64,000 bases of DNA. Origin: Tolypeutes matacus (Eukaryota > Chordata > Mammalia > Cingulata > Chlamyphoridae). The stretch covers positions 9,540,196 through 9,604,195 of the forward strand of contig JAKSZT010054568.1 of the NCBI GenBank assembly GCA_026826555.1, written 5' to 3'. The position numbers and the translations under genes were made by a program. The notes under the pieces were generated by a model. That model had not been told where the DNA came from. It was given only the letters and a program-made list of their open reading frames with translations, and did no database searches. This document shows positions 9,955 through 20,490 of the stretch, piece by piece. How positions within the stretch are numbered: position 1 is the first letter of the stretch; every line of letters starts with the position of its first letter.

Positions 9955-10545
9955 GTGATAGGAAAAGACTATAGAAGTTAAATTCCCCAAACTGATAGAG
10001 GACATCTATGAAAAACTATAGCTCACATTATATGTATTTGTGATGGTCAGGCTAATGTGTCAACTTGGCCAGGTAATTGTGCCCTGTTGTTTGGTCAAGC
10101 AAGCACCAGGCTACTTGTAATACAAGGACATTTATGGACTTTAGTTACCAGTGAGTTTACTGCATAGATAGCTGGTTACATCTATATAAACCAGGAAGAT
10201 TGCTGTCAGCAATGAGTGATGCTTTATCCAATCAGTTGAATGCCTTATAAGGGGAAGTGATTCCAGCATTCAGAGAGAATTTCCCTGCTTGTCTTTGGAA
10301 AGCCAACATCTCCTAGAAACTCATCAAAGACCTTCATTGGACTTTCCTCAGAGCCCCTGGTTTGCAGCCTGCCTGCGGAACCTGGACTTGTGCCTCCTCA
10401 CGGTCACATGAGAGACTCTTACAAAATCTCATACTATTGACAGCTAACCCCTGTTGATTCTGTTTCCCTAGAGAAGCCAGACTAATACAGCGTTGGTGAA
10501 ATATTAAATGCTTTCCCCTGCTGAGACTGACAGAAGTGAGTCTTC
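9955..10545 (+). mobile_element. Inverted 5' segment of the same L1, split by another element
   Basis: 9955-10040 reads as sense L1 ORF2 ('gttaaattccccaaactgatagaggacatctatgaaaaactatagc'). The following ORF2 words 'ttggtgaaatattaaatgctttcccctgctgag' resume at 10492 after a 450-bp insertion. In L1 ORF2 this segment directly precedes the point where the antisense body at 8815-9865 breaks off. That is the signature of twin priming. About 90 bp between the two parts (9866-9954) is unassigned. Confidence 0.65.
10041..10490 (+). mobile_element. LTR-like interspersed repeat inserted in L1
   Basis: Starts 'tgatggtcaggctaatgtgtcaacttggcc', passes 'gccctgttgtttggtcaagc' and 'gcttgtctttggaaagcc', and ends 'gtttccctagagaagccagactaatacag'. 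This is a familiar eutherian interspersed repeat with a TG...CA-like ending. A second copy lies at about 43650. I do not recall its Repbase name with certainty, so the LTR assignment is tentative. No convincing target duplication seen. Confidence 0.6.
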
Positions 10546-12424
10546 CCGCAGGAATGAAACCTGGGGCTTTTGAGCCCCAGGGTTCAACCTTGCCCCTTAG
10601 CTACTGATTTAGTCCATCACAGCCTTGACTGAGAACTGAGGAAGCCTTTAGCACAGTAGCAGCCTTTTGTGAACCTCTGGTTTGTAATCTCGGCTTCTTC
10701 CCTCCTGAAAGCCCCCACACACCCATTCTCAGAAACACCCCTCACATCTGACATTTGAGGAACATCTGTCCAAGGGTCCCATCATCTTTGAAGAGCTGTT
10801 GATTTTCTTTTCTTTGCTTGATCTCTCAGTTCCAATGCCATCGAGGATCATAAGAAAGACAGTAAGGAGAAAAGTGAGAGATGTTTTAAGCACTCAAAGG
10901 ACAAAACCTGATCATTATGGGCGTGGCTGTGTCTGAATTGTGCCCAGTGTCCACTGAAGAGCCTCTGTGTCATCACCATTCTCCCTGGGATCCATCTTGG
11001 CAGCAATTCCTTTTCTGCTCACAGAAAGTCAGATGTTGGAACACCCTCCCCATTGCCCAGCCCCCACCTTTAGGGCTGGGCTTCTGGAAGAACCCTCACA
11101 CATCTATATCCTTACCCCAGTTTTGGGGAAGGAAGCAGCATGGAGAAAAGCAAAGAGCTCCAGATTTCCCATCCATCCCTCCCCTGCTACTTAGTCACTA
11201 GGAAAGGCACATACCACACCTTGGCCTTGGTTCTTGCATCTGAAAATATAGGGGATTCTACCTGTAATGAAAATAAAAATATAATCATTGATGTCAAGGA
11301 GATCTGCACATAGTTCTCACTTTAACCCCAGCAAAGTTGTGTTTGATGAGTGTGCTCTTTCCTTCTCCTCTTCTCCATTCCTCAAAAATCACTTCTTTAT
11401 CAAGAATACCCTCATATCAGCCTCCACTTTCTGCTTCTTTGTTGCTTATGGTCTGAAGCTTTTCATCTGTCCAAGTGGGGCTCTTGCCTAGCTGTGGCCA
11501 AGGTTGGGGGGAACCCAGAGGCATGGCTTGAGGGCTTGCGAACAGCAGACCTGGCCAGCGGACCATGCGTCCACACTCGGGCTTGGTGGCTCCTCGGGGT
11601 GGAGAAGCAGGTAGCTAATGCTTGAAGTCATGCCCAGGTGTGTGACAGCAAGGGGCATGACCTTCAGTTAGGGAGGGAGGGCTACCAGTACTCTAGACGT
11701 GGACTACCTCAGGAATACAAGGGGCTGCTGCTGCTTCCTGTAAAACACTAGGGTTTTGCTTTCTGTTTTGTATTTTTTCATTTTGTTTGTTGTTTTTAAT
11801 ACATAACATCTGTGAGTTACCTGACATAGTGGAGGTGGCCAAAAAAATGGTAGTTGCTGACCATTAACATCATAATAACGTGAAAAACAGAGGCTGTGTC
11901 CTCTGCAGACAGAACAGATGAACGTGACTGAATACGAAGAGGAAATGAAATTGCAGGTTAGGCGCTGAGCTTTGGTTTCAGCCAAGCATCGTTCCTGGTT
12001 GACTGTGTTCAGAGACCCTAATAGCTCAATAGCCTGTAAGGGGACTCTGGTGGAGCTTTTACCAGCCCTTACTTGACACTGAAAAAGAGCTGACACCATC
12101 TATTATCAGCCTCACTCACAGGCATTGTTCCCAGGAACCCTGACTCAAAGAGATCAAGATTCAAAACCAGGACCAAGAGCTTGGGCAGAAGATACAGCTG
12201 GGTTTCGTACCCATGGGGATCAAGCAGTCAGGCTGCCTCCTCCTTGCTGCTTCTGGTCGGTGGACCAAAGTGGGTTTCAGCAGTTCTGCTGGGAAACTCT
12301 GCCAAGGTTTCAGAGCTGTGCTGAGGCCAGCTGAAAGTAAGGTAAGGGAAGAGAATTCGACACTTGTCTCCACCCAGTCATTTACTCATTCACTAATTTC
12401 ATCCATTTATGTAACATTAGTTAT
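10546..12424. other. Intergenic, no element assigned
   Basis: About 1.9 kb of mixed sequence. The largest frame is 131 codons on the minus strand (12099 to 11704), with several cysteines but no recognisable domain, codon pattern or splice context. A short AT stretch with 'ataaaaatataatcattgatg' lies at about 11270. I see no gene, RNA or repeat boundary that I can support. Confidence 0.45.
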
Positions 12425-13805
12425 TACATTCCTTCTTTCATTGACCCATCTATCCATTTAACATTTACTGAACGCCTTTTATCTAGGCATTAGGGATACA
12501 GAGATGAACAAGCCAAAATCCCTGGCCTCAAATAACTTCACATCACACTAAGACAGTGAATACGAAGTTACTTTTTCATAAAATAATTATTGAGCGCATA
12601 TTATGTTTCAGGTATGATCTTAGTCTCTGGAATACAACATCATTTATGATAAGTTTGGCACCTGACCTCATGGAACTAACAATTTAGTGAGGGAAAGAGA
12701 TTAGAAAAAAGCAAACAAAAAAGGTAATAACTACCGATGTGAAAATGTGCCACAATAAGCAAAACCAGGCAGGAAATAGCGGGAAAAGGGTTCCTTTCCA
12801 TAGGGCATCTAGAGAAGGCTTCTTTGAGAAGGTGAGTGCATTGAGGCATCTTGAAGGAGAAGAAGTTGCTAGACATGCAAATAATAATAATAATAATAAT
12901 GGGAAGAAAGAGCATTCCAGATGGAGGGAAGACAAAGAGGCCCTGAAGCAGGAAACAGCCGGGTATGTCCTAGAGCTTGGAAAACAAGCCAGTGGAAAGG
13001 CCAAGCTGTGTGGAGAGTAATGAGAAAGGGCATGCAAGCCGGGGCTGCAGCAGGCATCCCTCTGCAATGATGCTAGGGGCAGAGGGGAGCCCAGGAAGGC
13101 TTTCAGCAGGGAGTGAGTGGAGAGTGGGTTAGAAGGCAGCAAGAGCCAAAGCAAGGGAAGCCTGCTGAGATGCTGTAACCAAGATGATATTGGTCTGGAC
13201 TGGAAGCATGGCCAGAGTAAAGGAGAGAATATTTTAGATATGCAGCCAAAAGGAGTTCCTGACACACTGAATGAGGTGGAGGAGGGCAGTGGGAGAGTCA
13301 AAGATGACATCTTGGTTCTGCTCTGGCCCATGTGCAAATGCGTGCACGAGGTGCCAGTCACTGACGTGGGGAAGATTTGGTGGTGGAGACGGGCAAAGGG
13401 TAGCAAGTTTGGAGTGGGGTTGTAGGAGATATTGAATAAATCGTTCCATTTTTAACATGTTACTTTTGAGCTGCCTGTGAGACAAAAGTGTGCAGTTGGA
13501 TTGGTGCGTCTGGGGCTCAGAGAAGAAAGATGGGCTGAAAAATCACATCACATGAGGAAGCATCGGAACGTGACTAGCAGCTAAAGCCCTGCATTGAGTG
13601 TGACGACCAAGGCCAAGTGAGTAAGCAGGGCTCAGGAGAGAGCAGGCCACAGCACCGAGCTCCAAGGCACACCGACATTTAGAGAAGAAAGAGGAGTCAA
13701 GGAAAGGAGCTGGACAAGGAATAGCAAAGGAGAGGGCAGAAAACCCAACCTAGAAGTGCTGACGGAGAAGCCAGGGGAAGAGAAGGCTTCAGGAAAGGAG
13801 GAGCC
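12425..13805 (-). repeat. Long L2 LINE, antisense, with start duplicated
   Basis: Antisense L2 runs unusually far: 'aacatttactgaacgcc...ctaggcattagggatacagagatgaacaag' (3' terminus), a second start at about 12575 ('aattattgagcgcatattatgtttcagg'), 'gaagagcattccag', 'aggccctgaagcaggaa', 'gatattggtctggactgg', 'acttttgagctgcctgtgagac' and 'gcaccgagctccaaggcacaccgacatttagag'. The minus-strand 240-codon frame at 12684-13406 lies wholly inside and is leucine/serine/proline-rich LINE-derived sequence, not a host gene. Confidence 0.7.
12879..12900 (+). repeat. (AAT)n microsatellite
   Basis: Seven uninterrupted AAT/ATA units inside the L2 fragment. Confidence 0.9.
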
Positions 13806-14400
13806 GACACCTGTCCTCAGCTTAGAGGTCTAAAGAGAGGACAGGTAGTGCGAATTACACCACCATGGGACACATGTGGGCTTCAAGGCCTGCGGAGAGC
13901 AAGCAGCCTCCTGGGCTTGCGGCTCCAAAGAAACCACGATCGAAAATGCTCTGTGCTCATCACGGGCTAATTCATAAGCAGCCACGTGTGTGGAAAGCTT
14001 AGCCTCGGGTGAGGTGTGAGAAGGGTGTGATGCAGCCCCTTAAAACAGCGGGAACCCGCCAGGCGCCTCGTGGAAGCCTGGCGTCTAGCGTGAGCGAGGT
14101 GACACCCCGCCCCGTTCATCTGTCAGGCTGTCTCGGGCTTTGAGCAGAACAGCAGCCACCTGGAGTCTACCTCGAGAAGGAAGGAAGATGTCCTGGGATG
14201 GCAGCCGCTACGAGGAAAACGGAGAAGGTGGGAGGGTTTATCCCAGAGAAAAGACCCCGCGGGAAGCCTCAGTGGTTCCCTGATAATGCTCAAGAGCTGT
14301 CGTGCTGAGAATGGGGCACCCTGTGAAGGCCCCGAAGGCTGAAGGGGCAAATTCCATGGCGATGGCAGTTTAATAGAGCAAGACTTGTCCTAATCATCAG
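13806..14400. other. Intergenic, nothing recognised
   Basis: Moderately GC-rich, without recognised repeat or gene. Chance frames below 80 codons. Confidence 0.45.
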
Positions 14401-14404
14401 AACT

Positions 14405-14745
14405 GTCCAAAGGAGGGTCTGCCAACTTGCGCCCACCAGCCAAATCCAGCCTGCCACCTGCTTCCGTACATTCATAGTGAGCGAACAATGTCTCACATTT
14501 TTAAATAGTTGGGGGGCGGGGAGAATAAAATTTCATGATATATGAAACTTATATGAAATTCTAACTTCAGGGTCCATGAAGCCTGATGGAAACGCCATCG
14601 TGCCTGTTTGTTTCGGAGTCGTCCGTGGCAGCGTTTGCACAGCAAGAGTAGATACGAGTAGGTGCAACGGACAGTGTGGCCCCCAAAGCGTAAAATATTT
14701 GTTTCCTGTTCCTTTATGGCAAAAGTTTTCCAACCCTTGCTCTAC
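14405..14745 (+). mobile_element. hAT-type non-autonomous DNA transposon
   Basis: Matches a well-known eutherian hAT fossil in sense: 'ggtctgccaacttgcgcccaccagccaaatccagcctgccacctg', 'cacatttttaaatagttgg', 'ttatatgaaattctaacttcagggtcc', 'acagtgtggcccccaaagcgtaaaatatttg' and 'tttatggcaaaagttttccaaccc'. The 5' and 3' ends are imperfect inverted copies of each other (ctgccaactt / gttttccaacc). Specific family name not assigned. Confidence 0.7.
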
Positions 14746-14751
14746 AGCAGT

Positions 14752-14930
14752 GGTTCTCAGAATCATCTGGAAGTCTTGTAAAAACTCAGTTTTCTGGACC
14801 CACCTTCAGGATTTTTAACGCTGTAGAAATTAAGTGAAGCCCAAGAATCTGCAACAAGTTCCCAAATGATACTGACGACACAGGTTTGGGTCTCACGCCA
14901 CTCTAGAGACACTGATCACACTTGTATTAA
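14752..14930 (+). mobile_element. MER5-like hAT fragment
   Basis: Starts with the canonical MER5/Charlie terminus 'acagcagtggttctcagaatcatctgg' and continues 'ttctggacccacc' and 'gaatctgcaacaagttcccaaatgatactgacg'. It abuts the preceding hAT element directly. The 3' terminal repeat is degraded. Confidence 0.75.
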
Positions 14931-14959
14931 ATTAACCTGTGTGGGGATGCAGCCCCTAC

Positions 14960-15078
14960 AAGCCTGCAAGGCCATAACCTCCCTGAGGGCAGGGACTTCA
15001 CTGCTTTTCCCCCCACAATAGTACAATTCTGGGAACTTCATAAGTATTTGTTGAATGAATAAATGAATCAACAAATCA
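14960..15078 (+). repeat. L2 3' terminus, sense
   Basis: 'cctccctgagggcagggacttcactg...cacaatagtacaattctgggaacttcataagtatttgttgaatgaataaatgaa' is the classical L2 3' end including its short terminal repeats (tgaa)n. Confidence 0.85.
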
Positions 15079-15135
15079 TTTTGACTTCCTTGATCTTTGG
15101 GGGCATTTTAGTTCTGACTGCAGAGGAAAGCCTCT

Positions 15136-15210
15136 TGGGAGGAAGGAAGAAAAGAAGGAAGGCAAGGAGGGAAGGAAGGACAAAGAGAAGGAAAGAAAGG
15201 AAAAAGCACT
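15136..15210 (+). repeat. Purine-rich (GGAA/GAAG)n tract
   Basis: About 70 bp with almost only A and G on the plus strand, built of ggaa, gaag and aaag units, interrupted by two Cs. Degenerate microsatellite, no gene. Confidence 0.85.
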
Positions 15211-15790
15211 TTCACAAAATAGGACTTCTTTTTGGTAATGCTTGGGGATGACATTGTACCTTGGCTGTAGTGCTTGAAGATAGGAAATGTCCTGCTCTGC
15301 TTCCCACTCACTGAATTCCTCTACTCACCATCCCATGAAGACTCTCCGTGTCTCCAAGCAGGACTCTTGGATTCTGAAGGTCTGATGTATTATATATGCA
15401 CACCTACTTTTGAACAGTTTGGTAGAGCTCTCCCAGTCTCTTTCCCAGGTACTTTTTAAAGCATTATTAAGCCCATGCTCTCTAGGGAATTTTATATCCT
15501 TTTAAGTGTGACATGGACTCTAAGTCATTTTCCTATGCCATTAAAAATTCAAATGAATATCTTTCTCCATCTACATATTATCCCCTCATATGTGTATGGA
15601 ATGATCTCTTTAGCCATGCCCCTGCTGTAAGCTATTTTGCCCCGCCCCCACTCTTCCTTTTTTCTGTCATTTTGCTTTTATAATCTGCACTGCAGTGTGA
15701 CTCATTATTAGCTAATTCTTCTTCAGGTTTCCTATTGTTCTTTAAAAGAAATGCCACAAGGAATGCCTAAGAAGAAGGAAAACCAAAAGA
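15211..15790. other. AT-rich intergenic stretch
   Basis: Unassigned AT-rich sequence, with 'catattatcccctcatatgtg' and 'gtgtgactcattattagctaattcttc'. It may contain old LINE sequence, but no landmark could be fixed. Confidence 0.4.
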
Positions 15791-15794
15791 AAAT

Positions 15795-17345
15795 GTTAAA
15801 AGTCATAAGGAAAAACTAATACTTTGCAGAACTCTGTGCAAATAAATAAGATAAAACAGATTAAATGGATAATATTCTAGGAAAATGCACTTAACAGCAA
15901 CAACAATTAAAGACAGAAAATCTAAACTAACCACTTTTCTTAAAAGAAATGCAGAGCAGATGCAGAAAAACTCCCCCACAACAAAGCACCAGGCCTAACT
16001 ATTTCCACACAGAAATTCTATCCCAAATGCTACTGAAACCATTTCACAGTGAAGAAAAAGAAAGAAAATGCTCTGATTCTTTTCTATGAGAAGTGTAACC
16101 TTGATGTCAAAACATGACAAAGACTGGCCCAAAAGAGAAAACGACATCATATCAAGCTCACTTAAAAATATAGGTGAAAGAATATCAAATAAAACGTTAG
16201 CAGACAGAACCCATTGGCAACTTAAAAAACCAAAAGTGGTGTTTACCCCAGGAATGCAAAGATGGCTCAACACTAGGAAATCTGTTAATGTAACCTACCT
16301 ATAAATCTAGCTAAGGGGAAAAAATATGTTTATCTCCCGTTTACTAGCTATATCTCAAATGGTGCACTCATTCATATAATAACTACTCAGTAAAACAGAA
16401 ACTGAAAGATCACTTGGAATCTGATTATATTTTGATTTCTCTCATACACACTCTCAACCCGAAAGCCAGCATCTTACTTAAGGGGACTATGACCCCAGCG
16501 GAGGTGTCCTCCCTAAATTCAGGAACAGCGCAGCAAATCTACCATCCCCACCACACTTTAACATTTTGTTTAGGTGGTGAATGAATATAAATAGGTATTA
16601 TACAGCAATTAGAGGTTAAGAACTGGAAAAGAAGAGTAAAAATTTATCAATAATACTGAAAACCAAAATAGTCCATTCAAAATCTACTGCAAACCATGGG
16701 GAACTTAGTAATTAGTAAATAGACATATAAAAAATTAGTAACCTTACTATGTTAAATACAAAAGCCAGTTCAAGACATGATAAAAGTTTCCTTCCAGATA
16801 ATAAAAAACAAACAAATAAATAAATAAATACAGAACCTAGGCTCAAACATAATAAGAAACATGAAAAGTTCAATGAGGAAAACTTACTGAAAAACATAAA
16901 AGCAGACTTGAACCAATGAAAAGACAGACCATATTTTTGTATATGACTACATTAATTTCTAAATTTAATGTGATACAACAAAAATATCACTTTTATTTTT
17001 TTCTGGAAATGGATAAGTTGATTACAAAGCTTATTCGCAGGAAAAAGTAAGTAATAATAGCAAGAAAATGTCACAAAAAAACAGCAATATATGAAACAGA
17101 CAATTAGATCCTCTGGAATAAAGCCAGTGATCTATGGAACATGTTTAGACAGACAGATCAATGGAACAGAATAGAAATCCACAAATAGACCTATTATGTA
17201 TGGAAATTTAATATATGATCAAGGCAGCATCTCAAACCCATAGGAAAAAAGATGAACTTTTAAATAAGTATTGTTGGGATAAGTGAACAGCCATGTCGAA
17301 ACAGGTAAAATAGAATCTGTTCCTCACACTTTGTGAGACAGCAGG
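15795..17345 (+). mobile_element. L1 ORF2 region, sense, decayed
   Basis: Sense L1 ORF2 landmarks in the right order: 'aaatggataatattctagg', 'gaaaatctaaactaacc', 'caccaggcctaactatttccacacagaaattctatc', 'ggaatgcaaagatggctcaacactagg', then RT/C-terminal words 'ctctggaataaagccagtgatctatgg' and 'agatcaatggaacagaatagaaatcc'. Full of stops and indels; no intact frame. Probably an old L1M subfamily. Confidence 0.75.
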
Positions 17346-17389
17346 TAGACATCAGTTAAGCCTATTGCGATAGACCAGGTAAAAGATAA

Positions 17390-17835
17390 TGAGCTGAACA
17401 AAAAGGCAGTGAAGAAAATGAAGAAATGGTGATCGCTGGGTGGTGAGAAGAGAAAGGCTGGTGTCCAGGACGAGGGTGGCAGTCACCAGTGGAGGAGAGA
17501 AAGGAGGAAGAGCAGAAGGCAAAGTCAGTTTTTTGTTTGTTTGTTTGTTTGTTTGTTTGTTTGTTTTAATGGTACTGGGGCCAGAGAATGAGCCTGGGAG
17601 CTCGTATGTGGGAAGCCAACGCTCAACCACGGAGCCATATCGACTCCCCTGAGTTGGCTTTTTCGTTTGTTTGCTTGTTGTTTGTTTGTTTGTTCATAGT
17701 AGGCACCGGGGACTGAACCTGGGACCACCCATGTGGGAAGCAGGCACTCAACTGCCTGAACCACATCCGCTCCCCCAAAGTCAGTTTTGAACATGTTGAG
17801 TTTAAGATGCCTGTTGGATACTATCGACTTGAGAT
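17390..17835 (-). repeat. L2 fragment, antisense, host of a DAS dimer
   Basis: Flanks of the DAS insertion join into antisense L2: 'gatcgctgggtggtgagaagagaaaggctgg...gtggaggagagaaaggagg' then 'ttttgaacatgttgagtttaagatgcctgttgg'. The minus-strand translation of the right flank retains SNRHLKLNMFKTDF, a recognisable piece of the L2/CR1 reverse-transcriptase tail. This L2 lies within, or between pieces of, L1. Confidence 0.6.
17529..17776 (-). mobile_element. Dimeric DAS-type SINE, minus strand
   Basis: On the minus strand, two tRNA-Ala-derived monomers stand head to tail. The first (17776 to about 17690) reads 'ggggagcggatgtggttc...ttgagtgcctgcttccc' with a 'ggttcagtccccgg' B box and an A-rich spacer. 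The second (about 17652 to 17566) starts 'ggggagtcgatatggctc'. The element ends in (CAAA)n. The whole unit is bracketed by one target duplication, AAAGTCAGTTTT (17521-17532 and 17777-17788, one mismatch-free core). DAS SINEs, including dimers, are described from armadillo. Confidence 0.85.
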
Positions 17836-18615
17836 TTAAATGTAAAAAAATAAAGTTAAGCAATAATTAACTAAACAATTAATCAGTTTAAAGAACAGAA
17901 CCATACAAACATTAGAAGAAAAGTGGGTGAAATCCCCTACAACTTGGGATCAGGAAAAACTTTCCTAATGGGAACCAAAAACCTGGAAGCAATGGGAGAA
18001 AATGTAGATTCATTTGTGTAAAATAATTTTAAATGTGAAATAAAGTAAAAAATGCATAGCAACAGCAACACGGGAGTCAGAACGAAAAATGCCAAACTGG
18101 AAAATGCATTTGACGAATTAAGCACACAGAAAGACACTCAGCCCGACTGAGCATCCAAGATAAGGGAGTATCAGTTCATTGACCACAGTTTGACCATATA
18201 GCCTGTTAATGACTCTGCAGGAAACAGCTGCTACATAACCAACTGACGGAAAAGCAAATGGCAGGACCCTGTGGAAAATAACATGGCAATCTTCCAAAGC
18301 TACACAGCAATCCTATTTCAAAGACTCTATCCCAAAGTTATGATACACTGCCCCCAACACAGAAAGATGTAGGCAGATATCCTTGGTTAGATACCTAGAA
18401 AGAGGGATGAATAGAGATAGCAAGAGAGGCAGAGAAACGGACAGATAGACTTTTAAAAAAGGAAAAATAAGCCAAATATTTAAAAGTGAGGGAAGACGAT
18501 AGAGGGTACAGATATAGGAGCTGATCTTCCCTCAGTATATTTTGTCTTGTAGATATGACTTTAGAAATCTGCAATATTTATAGAAAACAAAAATAAGTCA
18601 ATGATTTAAAAAGTA
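17836..18615 (+). mobile_element. L1 3' ORF2/UTR remnants, sense
   Basis: 'acattagaagaaaagtgggtgaaatcccctacaacttgggatcagg' and 'gtggaaaataacatggcaatcttcc...acacagcaatcctatttcaaagactctatcccaaag' are sense L1 words from the 3' part of ORF2. The remainder is AT-rich UTR-like sequence. Probably the continuation of the 15.8-17.3 kb L1. Confidence 0.6.
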
Positions 18616-18631
18616 ATACCTTAAAAATCAA

Positions 18632-19438
18632 AAAGTGAATATATGAATGGCCAATAACTACATAAAAAAATACTCAACATCATTAGTCACTAGGAAAATG
18701 CAAATCAAAACCATAGAGCTACCACTTCATGCCCACTAGAATGCTTCAAATAAAATTTTTTAAAAAAGAAAGTAATAAATGTTAGTGAAAAGGTGGAGAA
18801 ATTGGACCCCTCAGGGATTACTAGTGGGAATGTAAAACGGTGTGGCTACTTTAGAAAACAGTTTAGTGGTTCCTCAAAAAATTAAAGAGCATTACTATGA
18901 CCCAGAACTTCCACTTCTAGGAAAATACCCCAAAGAATGGAAAACAGGGACTCAGATACTTCCACACCCTTCAAGCCAGCATTGCTCACAGTAGCCAAAA
19001 GATGGAGGCAATCCAAACCTCCATTAACAGGGAGTGGACAAACAAAATGTGACATCTGCATACAATGGAAAAGTATTCAGCCATAAAAAGAATGAAGTTC
19101 TGATTTATGTAACAACATGGATGAACCTTGAAAACGTTATGCTAAGTGAAATAAACCAGACAGAAAAGGACAAATATTGCATAGATGAACTACCTAGAAC
19201 AAGCAAATTCATAGAGACAGAAAGTAGACTCTATGAGGTTACCAGGGGCTTGGAGGAGGGAGGAATGAGAAGTAATTGCCAGAAGGACACAGAGTCTCTG
19301 GAGTGATGAAAACTTTTGGAAATAGATAGTGGTGATGGTTGTACAACAATGAATATAATTAATGCCACTTAAAAATGGCTAAAGTGGAAAATTTTAAGTT
19401 ATATATTTTTTACCACATTAAAAAAGGGAAATTTAAAA
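18632..19438 (+). mobile_element. Second L1M 3' end, sense
   Basis: A better preserved L1 end: 'tgaatggccaataactacataaaaaaatactcaacatcattagtcac', 'gaaaatgcaaatcaaaacc', 'tactagtgggaatgtaaaa', 'ttccacttctaggaaaatacc', 'cacagtagccaaaagatgg', 'acaacatggatgaaccttg', 'gatagtggtgatggttgtacaacaatg' and a terminal 'taccacattaaaaaaggg'. Its ORF2 C-terminal frame is broken; a 90-codon remnant lies at 19034-19306. Confidence 0.85.
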
Positions 19439-19439
19439 G

Positions 19440-19825
19440 ACAGATCCATCTAAAGCAACGTGTGGATCTTGTTTGAACTTTTTGCAACAAATCTAGCATA
19501 AAAAATTATGGGATAATCAAAGAATTGTGAACACTCCGAATACTTGATATTAAGGAATAGTGATTTGGGGATGTGTGTGATAATGGTATTGTGATTATGT
19601 TTCATAAGGGCATATATTTTAGAGGTTTGCACTGATATATTTACAGAAGAAATCATACAAATGATATGATATCTTGTATTTGCTTCAAAATAATCTAGAG
19701 GGGGTGTGGGAGGCTAGGCACAATTAACACCAAATTGGTCAAGAATTGGAAATCACTGAAGCTGCAGGCTGGGTATATGCAAGTTCATTCTTGAATTGGT
19801 TTGAAACGTTCCCTAATGACACATT
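19440..19825 (+). mobile_element. L1M 3' UTR fragment, sense
   Basis: Distinct UTR type abutting the previous element: 'tgtgtgataatggtattgtgattatg', 'gaggtttgcactgatatatttacagaagaaatc', 'gatatcttgtatttgcttcaaaataatctagaggggg' and 'caagaattggaaatcactgaagctgc'. Known from old L1M 3' ends; poly(A) tail not clear. Confidence 0.65.
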
Positions 19826-19826
19826 T

Positions 19827-19828
<2 letters not shown>

Positions 19829-19861
<33 letters not shown>

Positions 19862-19866
19862 TATTA
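19829..19866. repeat. (TA)n/(CA)n microsatellite
   Basis: Uninterrupted TA repeat of about 12 units followed by ACACACATATATAT. Confidence 0.9.
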
Positions 19867-20054
19867 TGCCCAGAAATAAAATTACCGGGTACGAGTGTTT
19901 CCAAGGCATTTAAAACGTATTGTCAAGTTGTGTTCCTCAAAGGCAGTAGCAATTTACGGTCTCACTGGTAGTGCACGAGAGTGCTGAGGATAGAGAGGAC
20001 ATAACAGCTTCAGGGAAGAGCTAATCGCTTGAGTGCACATAGGAACGTGTGTTT

Positions 20055-20490
20055 CTCAGTGGCCTGTGCCTTCAGGAATTTTTTTCTAATGGCCAATTAG
20101 GAGGCTCCATGACCCACTCGTGCCCACAAACCTGGCACGCTTGTACCTGAAGAGCAAGAAAGAAAATCAAGGAGCAGATGGCCTTCGGTGTGACAGTCTC
20201 GCCAACTCGGAGTTACCCAAATTCAAATTACCCTAATGGCTAGTTTACATGGTATTTCTGACACAGCTGCAGACGATCCTTTTGAATGTCCACCGACATA
20301 TCAGTTTGACGAGAAAATCTGCCATCATATCTTCCCTGTGAAATCTGATTATCTTCAAGAGACTTCTTCACATAAAGATGGGGAGAGAAAATCAATGCTC
20401 AAGACTTCTCTGCCTGGCATAAGAGGGAATTTTCTGCTACAGGGTAATTTTGAGCTGCCGTAATCTTCCAATTCTGTATGATTGCATACT
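20055..20490. promoter_or_regulatory. Candidate conserved non-coding element
   Basis: Non-repetitive, complex AT-rich sequence, with 'ttctaatggccaattaggaggctcc' (CCAAT and TAATTGG on one core), 'ccctaatggctagtttacatgg', 'aaaatctgccatcatatc' and 'ctgattatcttc'. It includes an open 75-codon plus frame at 20236-20463 with no recognised domain and no clear splice sites. More like an enhancer than an exon, but the frame keeps a coding exon possible. Confidence 0.35.

Noticed and set aside
11704..12099. 131-codon cysteine-containing minus frame
   Set aside because: No domain, unusual lysine/threonine-rich C-terminus from AT-rich DNA, no splice or promoter context.
12684..13406. 240-codon minus-strand frame
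   Set aside because: Lies entirely within an antisense L2, includes the (AAT)n run translated as a poly-leucine stretch, and shows no host protein similarity.
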